This document shows positions 19,229 through 27,688 of a DNA stretch of 64,000 nucleotides, piece after piece. This DNA comes from Bacteroides graminisolvens DSM 19988 = JCM 15093 (GTDB taxonomy: Bacteria > Bacteroidota > Bacteroidia > Bacteroidales > Bacteroidaceae). The notes under the pieces were generated by a model. The model had not been told where the DNA came from, did not search any database, and was given only the letters and a program-made list of their open reading frames with translations. A program made the translations under genes and the position numbers. Position 1 is the stretch's first letter. Every line of letters begins with the position of its first letter. The DNA lies in assembly GCF_000428125.1 (NCBI RefSeq), contig NZ_ATZI01000001.1:1050264-1114263 (forward strand), given 5' to 3'.

Positions 19229-20326
19229 ATGGAAGACAATAGAATCAGAGTCGGCATTACGCAAGGCGACGTTAACGGAGTAGGTTATGAAGTGATTCTC
19301 AAGACCTTTTCAGAGCCGTTGATGTTGGAGTTGTGTACACCTATTATATATGGTTCGCCCAAAGTGGCAGCTTATCACCGCAAATCACTTGACATCAACG
19401 CCAGTTTTAGCATTGTTAACTCGGCAAGTGAAGCCGCACCTAACAAACTGAGCGTTGTGAATTGCTCGGATGATGAGGTGAAGGTTGAGTTTTCAAAGGC
19501 CGATCCCGAAGCAGGTAAAGCTGCACTCGATGCATTAGAAAGAGCCATTGAAGAGTACAAACAAGGCCTCATTGATGTCATTGTAACCGCGCCCATTAAT
19601 AAACACACCATACAATCGGAAACGTTCGACTTTCCCGGTCATACGGAATACATTGAAAGGAAGTTAGGCAATGGTGCCAAGTCACTGATGATTCTGATGA
19701 AGGATGATTTCCGTGTGGCACTTGTTACCGGACACATTCCGGTTAGTCAGATCGCCTCGACTATAACCAAAGACCTGATTAAAGAAAAGATTGCTATCTT
19801 CAATAAGTCACTGAAACAAGATTTCAGCATAGGCAGACCACGCATTGCCGTCTTATCCCTTAACCCACATGCCGGAGATGACGGTTTGCTGGGAAAGGAA
19901 GAGCAAGAAATAATCTCTCCCGCATTGCAGGAAATGAATGACGAAGGAGTTATTTGTTACGGTCCTTATGCTGCTGATGGTTTCATGGGTTCTGAAAATT
20001 ACATGCGCTTCGACGGAATACTGGCTATGTACCACGATCAGGGATTGGCTCCCTTCAAAGCATTAGCAATGGACGAGGGCGTAAACTATACCGCCGGACT
20101 GCCCGTTATCCGCACATCACCTGCTCATGGCACTGCGTATGACATTGCCGGACAAGGCATTGCCAGTGAAGATTCCTTCCGTAAAGCCGTTTACGTAGCG
20201 CTGGATATTTTCCGTAACCGCTGCCGGGATAAAGAAGCACGCGTCAATCCGTTGCGGAAACAGTATTACGAAAAACGTGATGATAGCGATAAACTTAAAT
20301 TAGATAGCATTGATGATGATATGTAA
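19229..20326 (+). CDS. pdxA: 4-hydroxythreonine-4-phosphate dehydrogenase
   Basis: PdxA oxidises 4-phosphohydroxy-L-threonine in the DXP-dependent route to pyridoxal 5'-phosphate. The 365-aa protein shows the metal and substrate motifs of the family: TAPINKHTI, FPGHTEYIE (metal His), the conserved NPHAGDDG, AMYHDQGLAPFKAL, and the final RTSPAHGTAYDIAG. The ~30-residue charged C-terminal tail is longer than in E. coli. It follows the DUF4837 lipoprotein gene closely and ends before a strong bidirectional terminator. Confidence 0.96.
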   Translation: MEDNRIRVGITQGDVNGVGYEVILKTFSEPLMLELCTPIIYGSPKVAAYHRKSLDINASFSIVNSASEAAPNKLSVVNCSDDEVKVEFSKADPEAGKAALDALERAIEEYKQGLIDVIVTAPINKHTIQSETFDFPGHTEYIERKLGNGAKSLMILMKDDFRVALVTGHIPVSQIASTITKDLIKEKIAIFNKSLKQDFSIGRPRIAVLSLNPHAGDDGLLGKEEQEIISPALQEMNDEGVICYGPYAADGFMGSENYMRFDGILAMYHDQGLAPFKALAMDEGVNYTAGLPVIRTSPAHGTAYDIAGQGIASEDSFRKAVYVALDIFRNRCRDKEARVNPLRKQYYEKRDDSDKLKLDSIDDDM

Positions 20327-20356
20327 ATAGCATATTCAGGCCAGATGCCAAGAAAC

Positions 20357-20399
20357 AAAAAACGCTTTTAACGGGGTTATCCGGTTAAAAGCGTTTTTT
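20357..20399. terminator. bidirectional terminator between pdxA and the LTA-synthase-like gene
   Basis: A 16-bp perfect stem (AAAAAACGCTTTTAAC and its complement) with an 11-nt loop has A-tracts on one side and T-tracts on the other. It works for both converging genes. Confidence 0.9.
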
Positions 20400-20429
20400 G
20401 TTTGTACCCCACGCGGAGCACCCAGTTTC

Positions 20430-22259
20430 TTATCGCGCGGCTAAATCATCATATAACTTTTGCAGAAAAGCCTTTCCCTTTTCTAAGTTTTTGCCTGTTG
20501 CCCGTCCCGTGTCAGACACCACTTTATTCCCTTCACAGTTAAAGACCACCGCATTGTCTTCGGTCACCATGCCAAACATATTGGGGAAAGTAAAATAAGC
20601 AAAGTGAGGCGAAGCCGGGTTCATTATGTTTTTGCTGAATGCAAACTCATCATGCTTCATTTGCAGTTGACTTAACAGCGTGGCAGCCAAATCAATTTGC
20701 GATGCATAGACAGACACCTTGGTAGGTTGTTTCACCGCCCCGCCTATCAGAATCAAAGGAATCTGATACCTTTCGATAGCGAAATCACTCAGATTATCGG
20801 GGTAACGACGGGCATGATCGGGGACGAGCACCACTACCGAATTCTTCCACCATTTCGTTTGTTTGAACTGTGCTATAAAACGTCCCAGACAACTATCGGC
20901 ATAAGCAACCGAGTTCAGATACGGATTCGACAGTTTGTGATACGGCACTTCATAAGGCTCGTGACTGCTTGATGTTTGCAGAATCTTCATAAAAGGTTCC
21001 TTTTGCTCTTTCAACAAATCGGCAATCATTCGGTTGAACACCACATGATCATGCGCACCCCACTTGCTCAATCTCTCCGTGATGGGGAAATCTTTGTCGG
21101 ACACAATATCATTAATGCCGGTAGACACCAGGTAAGAACGCATGTTTGTAAAGTTGGCATCACCCCCGTAGTAATATTGCAAGTTATAGCCGTTGGCTTT
21201 TAACGACCGCGGAATAGAAGGAAGATTCTCCGTTTTCCGCGGATACTTCATAATACTCGTAGTAGGTTGCGCCGGATACCCGCTTAAAATAGCCACCAGT
21301 CCTCTGTCCGTTCTGAAACTATTGGCATAGAAATTCGTGAATAACACCCCTTCTTCAGCAAACTTGTCCATGTTGACAGCCACATCGGGCAAACCTTTTA
21401 GCGAAGTCATGGTTTTCGACATAAAACTTTCAAGGATGATAAAAACAACATTCGGCCTTTTCTGATTGAACAGTTGCGGAATACTGTCGGCTGCACCGGC
21501 ATCTTTCATTTCCTGAAACAAAGCATCGGCCTTGTCGGCCTCCATAAAACGATATTGATTTTTGAAGTCACTCTCTCGGCTCACCGACTCCAGTAAACTG
21601 AACATCGGGTTGATTGCCGCGTGATTGAGCGACATCTTTTCACTGAAATAAGCCCGGCTGATGTTCATGGTCGACACCGAAAAGCCTCCTCGGATGGGAA
21701 TGAACAGAGCGGCGGTGACCAACAATAAAACAATTGATACGCGACCCCTCTTCAACGGAATGCGCATGTCGCGATACTCTTTGGCAAAACACTGAAAAAA
21801 CAACAGGTAAAACAACACCGTCAACACGGCCATGATAGCAAAGCCGGCAATGACAATGCCTATGCCCACGCTAGCCAGCGCATCTTTGGGTGATGAAAAG
21901 AAATAAAAGAGCGGAGTAGAATCCAAACGGAACCCCCAGTAACTATACAATGCCATGTCGCTCACAAAAACGGTGGCCATTACTAAAGAGATAAGAGCGA
22001 AGTACACCCTTCGGGCTCCTTGAGCAAAGTGTGGAAGCAACCACAAAGAAACAATTTGCAGCAGAGCAGGAATGACAGACAGATAACCGGCAATGGACAA
22101 ATCGAGTGGCAATCCGTGAAGCATAACCTGTAAATAATCGGCCGGATTTACGTCTGTGAATAACCCGTGGTAGTACCACATGAACAGCGGCTTCTGAATA
22201 ATAAAGACCACAACGAACAATAAATAAGTGCGTATGAAGATATAAAGTTGCTTTTTCAT
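20430..22259 (-). CDS. LTA-synthase-like sulfatase-fold membrane enzyme
   Basis: The first ~180 residues hold about five membrane helices, and the rest is an extracytoplasmic sulfatase-fold domain. Marks of the LtaS/alkaline-phosphatase superfamily are NVVFIILESF near the metal site, the nucleophile region NSFRTDRGLVAILSGYP, and the metal-binding VVLVPDHARRYP. In Gram-negative Bacteroidota such proteins are thought to transfer phosphoglycerol or phosphoethanolamine groups to envelope glycans or lipids, but the acceptor is unknown. I start at 22259 (MKKQLYIF, 609 aa) because the longer frame to 22307 crosses the -7 element. Confidence 0.88.
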   Translation of the reverse strand: MKKQLYIFIRTYLLFVVVFIIQKPLFMWYYHGLFTDVNPADYLQVMLHGLPLDLSIAGYLSVIPALLQIVSLWLLPHFAQGARRVYFALISLVMATVFVSDMALYSYWGFRLDSTPLFYFFSSPKDALASVGIGIVIAGFAIMAVLTVLFYLLFFQCFAKEYRDMRIPLKRGRVSIVLLLVTAALFIPIRGGFSVSTMNISRAYFSEKMSLNHAAINPMFSLLESVSRESDFKNQYRFMEADKADALFQEMKDAGAADSIPQLFNQKRPNVVFIILESFMSKTMTSLKGLPDVAVNMDKFAEEGVLFTNFYANSFRTDRGLVAILSGYPAQPTTSIMKYPRKTENLPSIPRSLKANGYNLQYYYGGDANFTNMRSYLVSTGINDIVSDKDFPITERLSKWGAHDHVVFNRMIADLLKEQKEPFMKILQTSSSHEPYEVPYHKLSNPYLNSVAYADSCLGRFIAQFKQTKWWKNSVVVLVPDHARRYPDNLSDFAIERYQIPLILIGGAVKQPTKVSVYASQIDLAATLLSQLQMKHDEFAFSKNIMNPASPHFAYFTFPNMFGMVTEDNAVVFNCEGNKVVSDTGRATGKNLEKGKAFLQKLYDDLAAR

Positions 22260-22295
22260 ATTTACGCTAAAACCTTTTTTTGTGAGTGAATGGTG

Positions 22296-22303
22296 CAAAG
22301 GTA
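22296..22303 (-). promoter_or_regulatory. -7 element TACCTTTG of the LTA-synthase-like gene
   Basis: The exact consensus lies 37 bp upstream of the ATG at 22259. It is divergent from the sigma-54 activator promoter 54 bp away. Confidence 0.5.
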
Positions 22304-22333
22304 GCATTCTTTGCCCAATATATAGGCTTTTTT

Positions 22334-22364
22334 CTTGTGCTATTGAAAGCTTTTTGTAATTTTG
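22334..22364 (+). promoter_or_regulatory. promoter CTTG-N19-TAATTTTG of the sigma-54 activator operon
   Basis: A -33-like CTTG at 22334-22337 and TAATTTTG at 22357-22364 are 19 bp apart, the usual Bacteroides spacing. The ATG follows 18 bp later. Confidence 0.55.
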
Positions 22365-22382
22365 TCATAGATTTGGTAAGAT

Positions 22383-23618
22383 ATGACAAAAGCAGAGATT
22401 CAACAGGTAAAATTGAGATTCGGTATTATTGGTAATACAGATTCATTGGTCCGTGCCATTGACGTTGCCATTCAGGTGGCGCCAACAGACTTATCTGTGT
22501 TGATTACAGGTGAAAGTGGTGTGGGAAAAGAAAGCTTTCCTCAGATTATTCATCAGTTCAGTCGCAGGAAACACGGACAATACATAGCAGTAAACTGCGG
22601 TGCCATACCCGAAGGAACTATTGACTCCGAACTGTTTGGTCATGAAAAAGGTGCCTTTACCGGTGCCATTGGCGATCGTAAAGGATATTTTGGTGAGGCC
22701 GACGGAGGAACTATATTTCTTGATGAGGTGGGAGAGTTGCCTTTGCCCACACAGGCTCGTTTGCTCAGGGTACTCGAAAGCGGGGAATTTATTAAAGTAG
22801 GTTCATCAAAAGTACAGAAAACCGATGTGCGTATTGTGGCCGCCACCAATGTAAACCTGAGCAATGCCATTGCTGAAGGACGCTTCCGTGAAGACTTATT
22901 CTACAGGCTTAACACGGTGCCCATTCAAATTCCGCCTTTGCGTGAAAGAGGAGACGATGTGGTATTGCTTTTCCGTAAGTTTGCTTCCGACTTTGCCGAG
23001 AAGTACCGCATGCCCGCTATTCAGCTAACCGAAGACGCCCGCAAAGTACTCGTAGCCTATTCGTGGCCGGGAAATGTGCGTCAGCTAAAAAACATAACGG
23101 AACAAATCTCCATCATTGAAACCAATCGTGAGATTAACAGCACCATCTTACAAAGCTACCTGCCCCAGCAGTCGGCACAACGCCTGCCCGCCCTGTTTGG
23201 AGTGAAACAAAGCAAAGGCTTTGAAAGCGAACGCGAAATATTGTATCAGGTATTGTTCGACATGCGTCAGGATGTTACTGAGCTGAAAAGGCTGGTGCAC
23301 GACATCATGTCCGAGCGTTCCGTTGGTGCAACCAACGTGCCCCAAAACACACCTTCTTATTATACCCCTGCGCCGGTGGTTACACAACCGCAGCCAGTGT
23401 CAACCATTAACATTCACCCCGTGGTATCTAAACAAGACGAAGACATTGAAGACACGGAAGAATATGTGGAAGAGTCCCTGTCGCTCGACGACCTGGAACG
23501 CGAAGTTATTCGTAAAGCGCTCGATAAACACCACGGTAAGCGCAAAGCAGCTGCCCAAGATTTGAATATTTCGGAACGTACATTATATAGAAAGATAAAA
23601 GAATATGGATTGGATTAA
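22383..23618 (+). CDS. sigma-54 interaction-domain transcriptional activator without receiver domain
   Basis: The 411-aa protein starts almost at once with the AAA+ domain: Walker A GESGVGKE (~residue 42), the sigma-54 contact loop GAFTGA (~95), GGTIFLDEVGELP Walker B, and FREDLFYRLN. A Fis-type helix-turn-helix closes the protein (LDDLEREVIRKALDKHHGKR, then AAAQDLNISERTLYRK). There is no N-terminal receiver, PAS or GAF domain, so it may be constitutive or controlled by a partner. The middle linker (~285-365) is Pro/Gln-rich. It overlaps lptE by 14 bp, so it probably sits in an envelope operon. Confidence 0.92.
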   Translation: MTKAEIQQVKLRFGIIGNTDSLVRAIDVAIQVAPTDLSVLITGESGVGKESFPQIIHQFSRRKHGQYIAVNCGAIPEGTIDSELFGHEKGAFTGAIGDRKGYFGEADGGTIFLDEVGELPLPTQARLLRVLESGEFIKVGSSKVQKTDVRIVAATNVNLSNAIAEGRFREDLFYRLNTVPIQIPPLRERGDDVVLLFRKFASDFAEKYRMPAIQLTEDARKVLVAYSWPGNVRQLKNITEQISIIETNREINSTILQSYLPQQSAQRLPALFGVKQSKGFESEREILYQVLFDMRQDVTELKRLVHDIMSERSVGATNVPQNTPSYYTPAPVVTQPQPVSTINIHPVVSKQDEDIEDTEEYVEESLSLDDLEREVIRKALDKHHGKRKAAAQDLNISERTLYRKIKEYGLD

Positions 23619-24126
23619 AAAAATGATGCACGCCTTTGCCCTGATCAGTTTGCTGATTTTGGTAAATGCATGCAGTGTTTCCTATAAATTTAACGGAGCA
23701 TCTATCAATTATGATAAGGTGAAAACCATCTCCGTAGCCGATTTCCCCATAAAAGCAGCTTACGTATATGCTCCGCTGGCCACTAAGTTCAACGAAAAGT
23801 TGAAAGACGTGTATGTTCAGCAAACCCGTTTGCGACTGGTTCCCCGTAATGCCGATTTGCAGGTTGAAGGTGAAATTACCGGTTACAACCAATACAACCA
23901 GGCGGTGAAGGCCGACGGATATTCATCCGAAGTGAAACTCACCATCACGGTCAACGTGCGCTATGTGAACAACACCAATCACGAAGAAGATTTTGAGCAA
24001 CAGTTCAGCGCCTTCCGTACGTATGATTCCACCCAAATGCTTACCGCCGTGCAAGACGAGCTGATAGAGCAAATGGTGAAAGAGATTGCCGATCAGATAT
24101 TTAACGCAACCGTAGCAAACTGGTAA
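23605..24126 (+). CDS. lptE: LPS-assembly lipoprotein LptE
   Basis: LptE plugs and stabilises the LptD barrel that inserts lipopolysaccharide in the outer membrane. The 173-aa protein has a lipoprotein signal (LVNAC, Cys at residue 23) and the family fold seen in Bacteroidota: VKTISVADFPIKA, TRLRLVPRNADLQVEGEITGY, and EQMVKEIADQIFNATVANW at the end. It overlaps the upstream activator gene and is followed by the TPR-like gene at 1 bp spacing. LptC lies ~10 kb away in this same window. Confidence 0.88.
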   Translation: MDWIKKMMHAFALISLLILVNACSVSYKFNGASINYDKVKTISVADFPIKAAYVYAPLATKFNEKLKDVYVQQTRLRLVPRNADLQVEGEITGYNQYNQAVKADGYSSEVKLTITVNVRYVNNTNHEEDFEQQFSAFRTYDSTQMLTAVQDELIEQMVKEIADQIFNATVANW

Positions 24127-24127
24127 A

Positions 24128-25207
24128 ATGACTTCGTACGATCTTCAACAATGGATGGAGCATCCGGATCAACTGAATCGGGAAACGCTGTATGAGATAC
24201 GAACTCTGCTGGCGCGCTATCCCTATTTCCAGTCCCTTCGTTTGCTTTATCTGAAGAACCTTTACTTGCTTCACGACATTACTTTCGGACCCGAACTTCG
24301 AAAGGCGGCGCTCTATGTAGCCGACCGCCGAAGCCTTTTTTACCTTATTGAGGGTGAGAAGTATGCCATTCAGAAAGCAGAGAAAAAGAAAAACCTTAGC
24401 GGTGAAGAAGATGAAGAACCCGGTTTGGACCGAACCATCTCACTCATCGACGCTTTTCTTTCTACCATTCCCGAAGAGTCTGAAAACGCTATCGGGCTTG
24501 ATTATGCAACCGATTACACCACTTATCTGGAAAACGATATGCCCGTTGGCGACGAGCAACCGGCAACGGATGCTCCCCGATTGAAAGGACAAGATTTGAT
24601 TGACGGATTCATTGCCCGTAATGATGCCGAATCGTTGTGGGTAAAGAAACAGATGTTGGCCGCCGAGCCGGCAGCAGTCGAGCCGATCCCTGCCGCCCCA
24701 GAAGAACTGATTGCCCAAGAGCCCGAACAACCCGAGGAAGACGAAACGGATGTGCCCGATGAAGAAATTGATTCGACAACGGATCCTGAAACAGAGCAGA
24801 TCGAAGTCGAAACCTTTGTGGGGGAAGAGGACGAAGACGAAGAAGAATATTACAACGAAGAAGAGGACGAAGAACCCCAATCACTTGTTGCGACTTCAGA
24901 AGGAGGAGGTCGCCGCCGCCCTTCAGTAGTGATAGAAGCGGCAAGAGCTGCCGGCGTAATGATGGAAAGCATCCCACAAGACGAAACGGCTGAAGCCACT
25001 CATGATAATCCTGTTTTAGAAGATGAAGACGATGAAGAAGGTTGTTTTACGGAAACTTTGGCTAAAATATACATAAAACAACAGCGATACGAGAAGGCTT
25101 TAGAAATTATTGAAAAATTAAATTTGAATTATCCAAAAAAAAATGCTTATTTTGCAGATCAAATAAGATTCTTAAAGAAATTGATTATTAACGCTAAATC
25201 AAAATAA
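24128..25207 (+). CDS. acidic TPR-like protein of unknown function
   Basis: This 359-aa protein has a helical N-terminal part (residues 1-125, with LLARYPYFQSLRLLYLKNLY). A long Glu/Asp-rich low-complexity linker follows (~165-295). A C-terminal TPR-like helix pair ends it (FTETLAKIYIKQQRYEKALEI, then EKLNLNYPKKNAYFADQIRFL). There is no signal peptide. It stands between lptE and secG with almost no spacing, so it is probably co-translated. The charged linker is likely disordered. Function is unknown. Confidence 0.78.
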   Translation: MTSYDLQQWMEHPDQLNRETLYEIRTLLARYPYFQSLRLLYLKNLYLLHDITFGPELRKAALYVADRRSLFYLIEGEKYAIQKAEKKKNLSGEEDEEPGLDRTISLIDAFLSTIPEESENAIGLDYATDYTTYLENDMPVGDEQPATDAPRLKGQDLIDGFIARNDAESLWVKKQMLAAEPAAVEPIPAAPEELIAQEPEQPEEDETDVPDEEIDSTTDPETEQIEVETFVGEEDEDEEEYYNEEEDEEPQSLVATSEGGGRRRPSVVIEAARAAGVMMESIPQDETAEATHDNPVLEDEDDEEGCFTETLAKIYIKQQRYEKALEIIEKLNLNYPKKNAYFADQIRFLKKLIINAKSK

Positions 25208-25211
25208 TAAA

Positions 25212-25583
25212 ATGTATTTATTCTTAGTTATCTTAATGGTTGTTGCAGCCATATTGATGTGCTTTATTGTGCTGATACAGAATTCCAAAGGAGGCGGTCT
25301 TGCTTCAGGATTTTCTTCGTCTAATGAGATATTGGGCGTGCGCAAAACGACCGATGTTCTTGAGAAACTAACCTGGGGACTTGCCGTATTCATGGTTATA
25401 GCAAGCATTGCTACTGCCTACGTAATGCCATCGGCTTCACAACAAGATGGTAGTGTCATCATGGAACAAGCACAGAAAGAGGAGAAGACCAACCCATATA
25501 ACTTACCCGCAGGCTCTACAGCGCCTAAAGCAGAAACTACTACTGCTCCGGCTACTGCTGCACCTTCGGATTCTGCCCGTTAA
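25212..25583 (+). CDS. secG: protein-export membrane protein SecG
   Basis: SecG is the small auxiliary subunit of the SecYEG channel. The 123-aa protein has two membrane helices (residues ~1-22 and ~52-72) and the family motif NSKGGGLASGFSSSNEILGVR between them. The Ala/Thr/Pro-rich tail is typical of Bacteroidota SecG. The gene begins 4 bp after the TPR-like gene and closes the operon with a terminator 33 bp downstream. Confidence 0.95.
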   Translation: MYLFLVILMVVAAILMCFIVLIQNSKGGGLASGFSSSNEILGVRKTTDVLEKLTWGLAVFMVIASIATAYVMPSASQQDGSVIMEQAQKEEKTNPYNLPAGSTAPKAETTTAPATAAPSDSAR

Positions 25584-25616
25584 ATGCGCGGAATGTTATA
25601 AATAGAAATAAAAGTG

Positions 25617-25655
25617 AGGGCTGTTCATTAAAAAATGAACGGCCCTTATTTTATT
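25617..25655 (+). terminator. intrinsic terminator after secG
   Basis: AGGGCTGTTCATT/AATGAACGGCCCT has one G-T pair and a short A-rich loop, and is followed by TATTTTATT. Confidence 0.85.
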
Positions 25656-25677
25656 GTCCGCTTTACACTGTCTTTTT

Positions 25678-25709
25678 GTTGCAGTTATAGCGTACTTACA
25701 TTATCTTTG
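25678..25709 (+). promoter_or_regulatory. promoter GTTG-N20-TATCTTTG of the MFS gene
   Basis: GTTG at 25678-25681 and TATCTTTG at 25702-25709 have standard spacing. The start codon follows 36 bp downstream. Confidence 0.55.
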
Positions 25710-25745
25710 GCAACTAAAATAATAATATAGAAGCAATAATTTACT

Positions 25746-27107
25746 ATGTCTGTAGAATTGAATAAAAAATTGAATGACTCCAAGTTCACCCGTTGGATGG
25801 CTTTGGGGGTTGTGGCTTTCACCATGATGGCCGCATATTTCGTTAACGATGTGATGGCACCTTTGAAGACAATGCTCGAAGGGCAGCTGGGGTGGGGAAG
25901 CACGGACTTCGGCTTTTACACCGGCGCATACAGCTTTTTGAATGTATTCTTCCTGATGCTTATCTGGGGCGGACTCATCCTTGACCGTTTCGGCATTCGT
26001 TTCACCGGTAAACTGGCTGCCATCTTGATGGTGTTTGGTACGGCACTTCAATATTACGGCATTACCGAATTGGCCGACAGTAACTCGGTTTACTTCGGTT
26101 ACAAGGCCGGAGTTTTTATATCGTCGGTTGGATACTCCATCTTCGGTGTGGGCGCAGAAGTGGCAGGTATTACAGTTACCAAACTGATTGCCAAATGGTT
26201 TAAAGGAAAAGAAATGGCTACTGCCATGGGCGTTCAGGTTGCGTTGGCCCGTATCGGCTCGCAGGCCGCTTATACGCTGGCTATTCCTGTTGCCAAAAGC
26301 TTTCACCTTGATACTCCCGTACTGATCGGTTTGGTATTGCTGGTGGGCGGACTGATTGCTTTCTTCGCATTCTCTGTACTCGATAAGAAGCTCGACAAAC
26401 AAATAAAAGACGATAAGACTTCTGTCGATGAGGAGAAATTTTCCATTAAAGACGTGGGAGCCATTCTTTCCAATCCCGGCTTTTGGTTGATCGCCTTACT
26501 TTGCGTGTTGTTTTACTCATGCGTGTTCCCGTTCCAGAAGTTCGCCACAGAATTGATGGTGAGCAAATACGGTATTGATGCCGACTTTGCCGGTTCCATT
26601 GTAGGTTTGCCGGCACTGGGCGCGCTGATTCTCACTCCCGTTTTTGGTAGTTTGGTTGACAGTAAAGGCAAGGCAGACAATATCATGATCATCGGCGCTG
26701 CCATGCTTATCTTCGTACATCTCACTTATTCCATCCCTTCCATCAACGGTTGGTGGGTGGCTACCGTACTGATGATTATCCTGGGAATTGCCTTCTCGTT
26801 AGTACCATCGGCTATGTGGCCTTCGGTGGCTAAAATATTCCCTGCCCATCAGTTAGGAACAGCCTATGCACTAATCTTCTTTATTCAGAACATCGGTTTG
26901 TGGGGCGTGCCCAATTTAATCGGATGGATTCAGAAGGAATTCTGTATTAGTGAAACAATTAACGGTGTGAATCAGTACGATTATACCATCCCGATGCTCG
27001 TCTTCACCGGCTTTGCTACCCTTTCTCTGGTCATCGGACTGTTGCTGAAGGTGGCCAACAAGAAGTACGGTTACGGATTGGAAAAGGCTAACATTGAAAA
27101 GAAATAA
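25746..27107 (+). CDS. MFS transporter of unknown substrate
   Basis: This 453-aa inner-membrane carrier has twelve predicted helices. The MFS loop 2-3 motif is present in the form GGLILDRFGIR (residues ~79-89), and a central cytoplasmic loop (~205-235) is rich in Lys and Asp. A second half-repeat has FGSLVDSKGKAD. The substrate is not evident: the sequence resembles the MFS_1 carriers near oxalate/formate or MFSD1-like groups more than sugar or drug exporters. It has its own promoter and is followed by the small RNA islet. Confidence 0.85.
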   Translation: MSVELNKKLNDSKFTRWMALGVVAFTMMAAYFVNDVMAPLKTMLEGQLGWGSTDFGFYTGAYSFLNVFFLMLIWGGLILDRFGIRFTGKLAAILMVFGTALQYYGITELADSNSVYFGYKAGVFISSVGYSIFGVGAEVAGITVTKLIAKWFKGKEMATAMGVQVALARIGSQAAYTLAIPVAKSFHLDTPVLIGLVLLVGGLIAFFAFSVLDKKLDKQIKDDKTSVDEEKFSIKDVGAILSNPGFWLIALLCVLFYSCVFPFQKFATELMVSKYGIDADFAGSIVGLPALGALILTPVFGSLVDSKGKADNIMIIGAAMLIFVHLTYSIPSINGWWVATVLMIILGIAFSLVPSAMWPSVAKIFPAHQLGTAYALIFFIQNIGLWGVPNLIGWIQKEFCISETINGVNQYDYTIPMLVFTGFATLSLVIGLLLKVANKKYGYGLEKANIEKK

Positions 27108-27121
27108 TAATTGGCCAAACG

Positions 27122-27153
27122 CTTGACTTTGGCAATATAATGTATTATCTTTG
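27122..27153 (+). promoter_or_regulatory. promoter CTTG-N20-TATCTTTG of predicted sRNA copy 1
   Basis: CTTG at 27122-27125 and TATCTTTG at 27146-27153. The 19 bases ATAATGTATTATCTTTGTA are identical at the second copy near 63900. Confidence 0.7.
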
Positions 27154-27158
27154 TAAAA

Positions 27159-27225
27159 GTAATCCTATAATAGATTGATTTTATTATGGGCGGCAAAGGC
27201 AGGAGCGTAAACTCCTGCCTTTTTT
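27159..27225 (+). ncRNA. predicted ~65-nt small RNA, copy 1
   Basis: Downstream of a good Bacteroides promoter, two stems are visible. Stem 1 is CCTATAATA/TATTATGGG (27164-27172 with 27182-27190; 9 bp, 9-nt loop). Stem 2 is AAAGGCAGGAG/CTCCTGCCTTT (27195-27205 with 27212-27222), which runs into a T-tract and is the terminator. No start codon or reading frame of note lies inside. A relative at 63907-63972 keeps both stems and both loop lengths. It could partly act as the MFS terminator, but the perfect promoter argues for an independent transcript. Not matched to a named RNA family by me. Confidence 0.68.
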
Positions 27226-27288
27226 CGTTTTGCCCGGTTGAAAAGTGACTTAACCCGGTTTCTTATTGTCATTTGCACGGTAGCAAAA

Positions 27289-27336
27289 GGTCCGCGAGAC
27301 ACCGTCTCACAGCCGGGAGACGGCGTCTCGCGGACC
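27289..27336. repeat. 48-bp near-perfect palindrome
   Basis: The outer arms GGTCCGCGAGAC/GTCTCGCGGACC (12 bp) are perfect. After one mismatched base come inner arms CCGTCTC/GAGACGG (7 bp) around an 8-10 nt centre. It is much more GC-rich than its surroundings. No T-tract follows on either strand, so it is not a classical terminator; a REP-like element or cruciform is more likely. Confidence 0.8.
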
Positions 27337-27355
27337 AAAAGACGGTTTCTCTTTT

Positions 27356-27418
27356 GAAATTGCTCGTTATCTTTTTGAAAAAGTTGGTTATGTTTTTCAA
27401 AAAGTTGGTTGTCTTTTC
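27356..27418. repeat. three imperfect 21-bp tandem repeats
   Basis: The units start at 27356, 27377 and 27398, each of the type GAAAAAGTTGGTTATGTTTTT. The 21-bp period (seven codons) and the same reading phase mean each unit would encode a KKLVxFF-like heptad, but no gene is evident. Confidence 0.75.
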
Positions 27419-27688
27419 CTTGCTTCTTGCTGGTGGGTGCTCACTACCTCTTCGATCGTTAATAATATATAAATTTGCTCTTGACAAAAAGACCTTGCTT
27501 GCTGTCTGTTTGTCCAATATAAAGAACATCACGCGCTTCAACTCCTCACATTATTCCACTTCTATCTGTGATTTTTCATTCATGTGGCAGACTAACGATA
27601 TAAATAAACAATGCTATGCAGGTTAACATACAGTTAGTTGATGAACATAGCTTAGAAGAGAATGCTAAACTTATACTATAACCCAAAG

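Noticed and set aside
24440..24880. minus-strand 146-codon hydrophobic ORF
   Set aside because: Antisense of the acidic Glu/Asp-rich linker of the TPR-like gene; GAA/GAG codons read as Phe and Leu.
27356..27418. CRISPR-like array
   Set aside because: The units are contiguous with no spacers and are only 21 bp; no cas genes are in the window.
27273..27626. 117-codon ORF across the palindrome and tandem repeats, with a lipoprotein-like FSLLLAGGC stretch
   Set aside because: Composition follows the repeats, there is no ribosome-binding site, and the start is inside the GC-rich palindrome flank.
27616..27681. 21-codon ORF MQVNIQLVDEHSLEENAKLIL ahead of the truncated secreted ORF
   Set aside because: Possible leader or remnant, but too short and without any other support.
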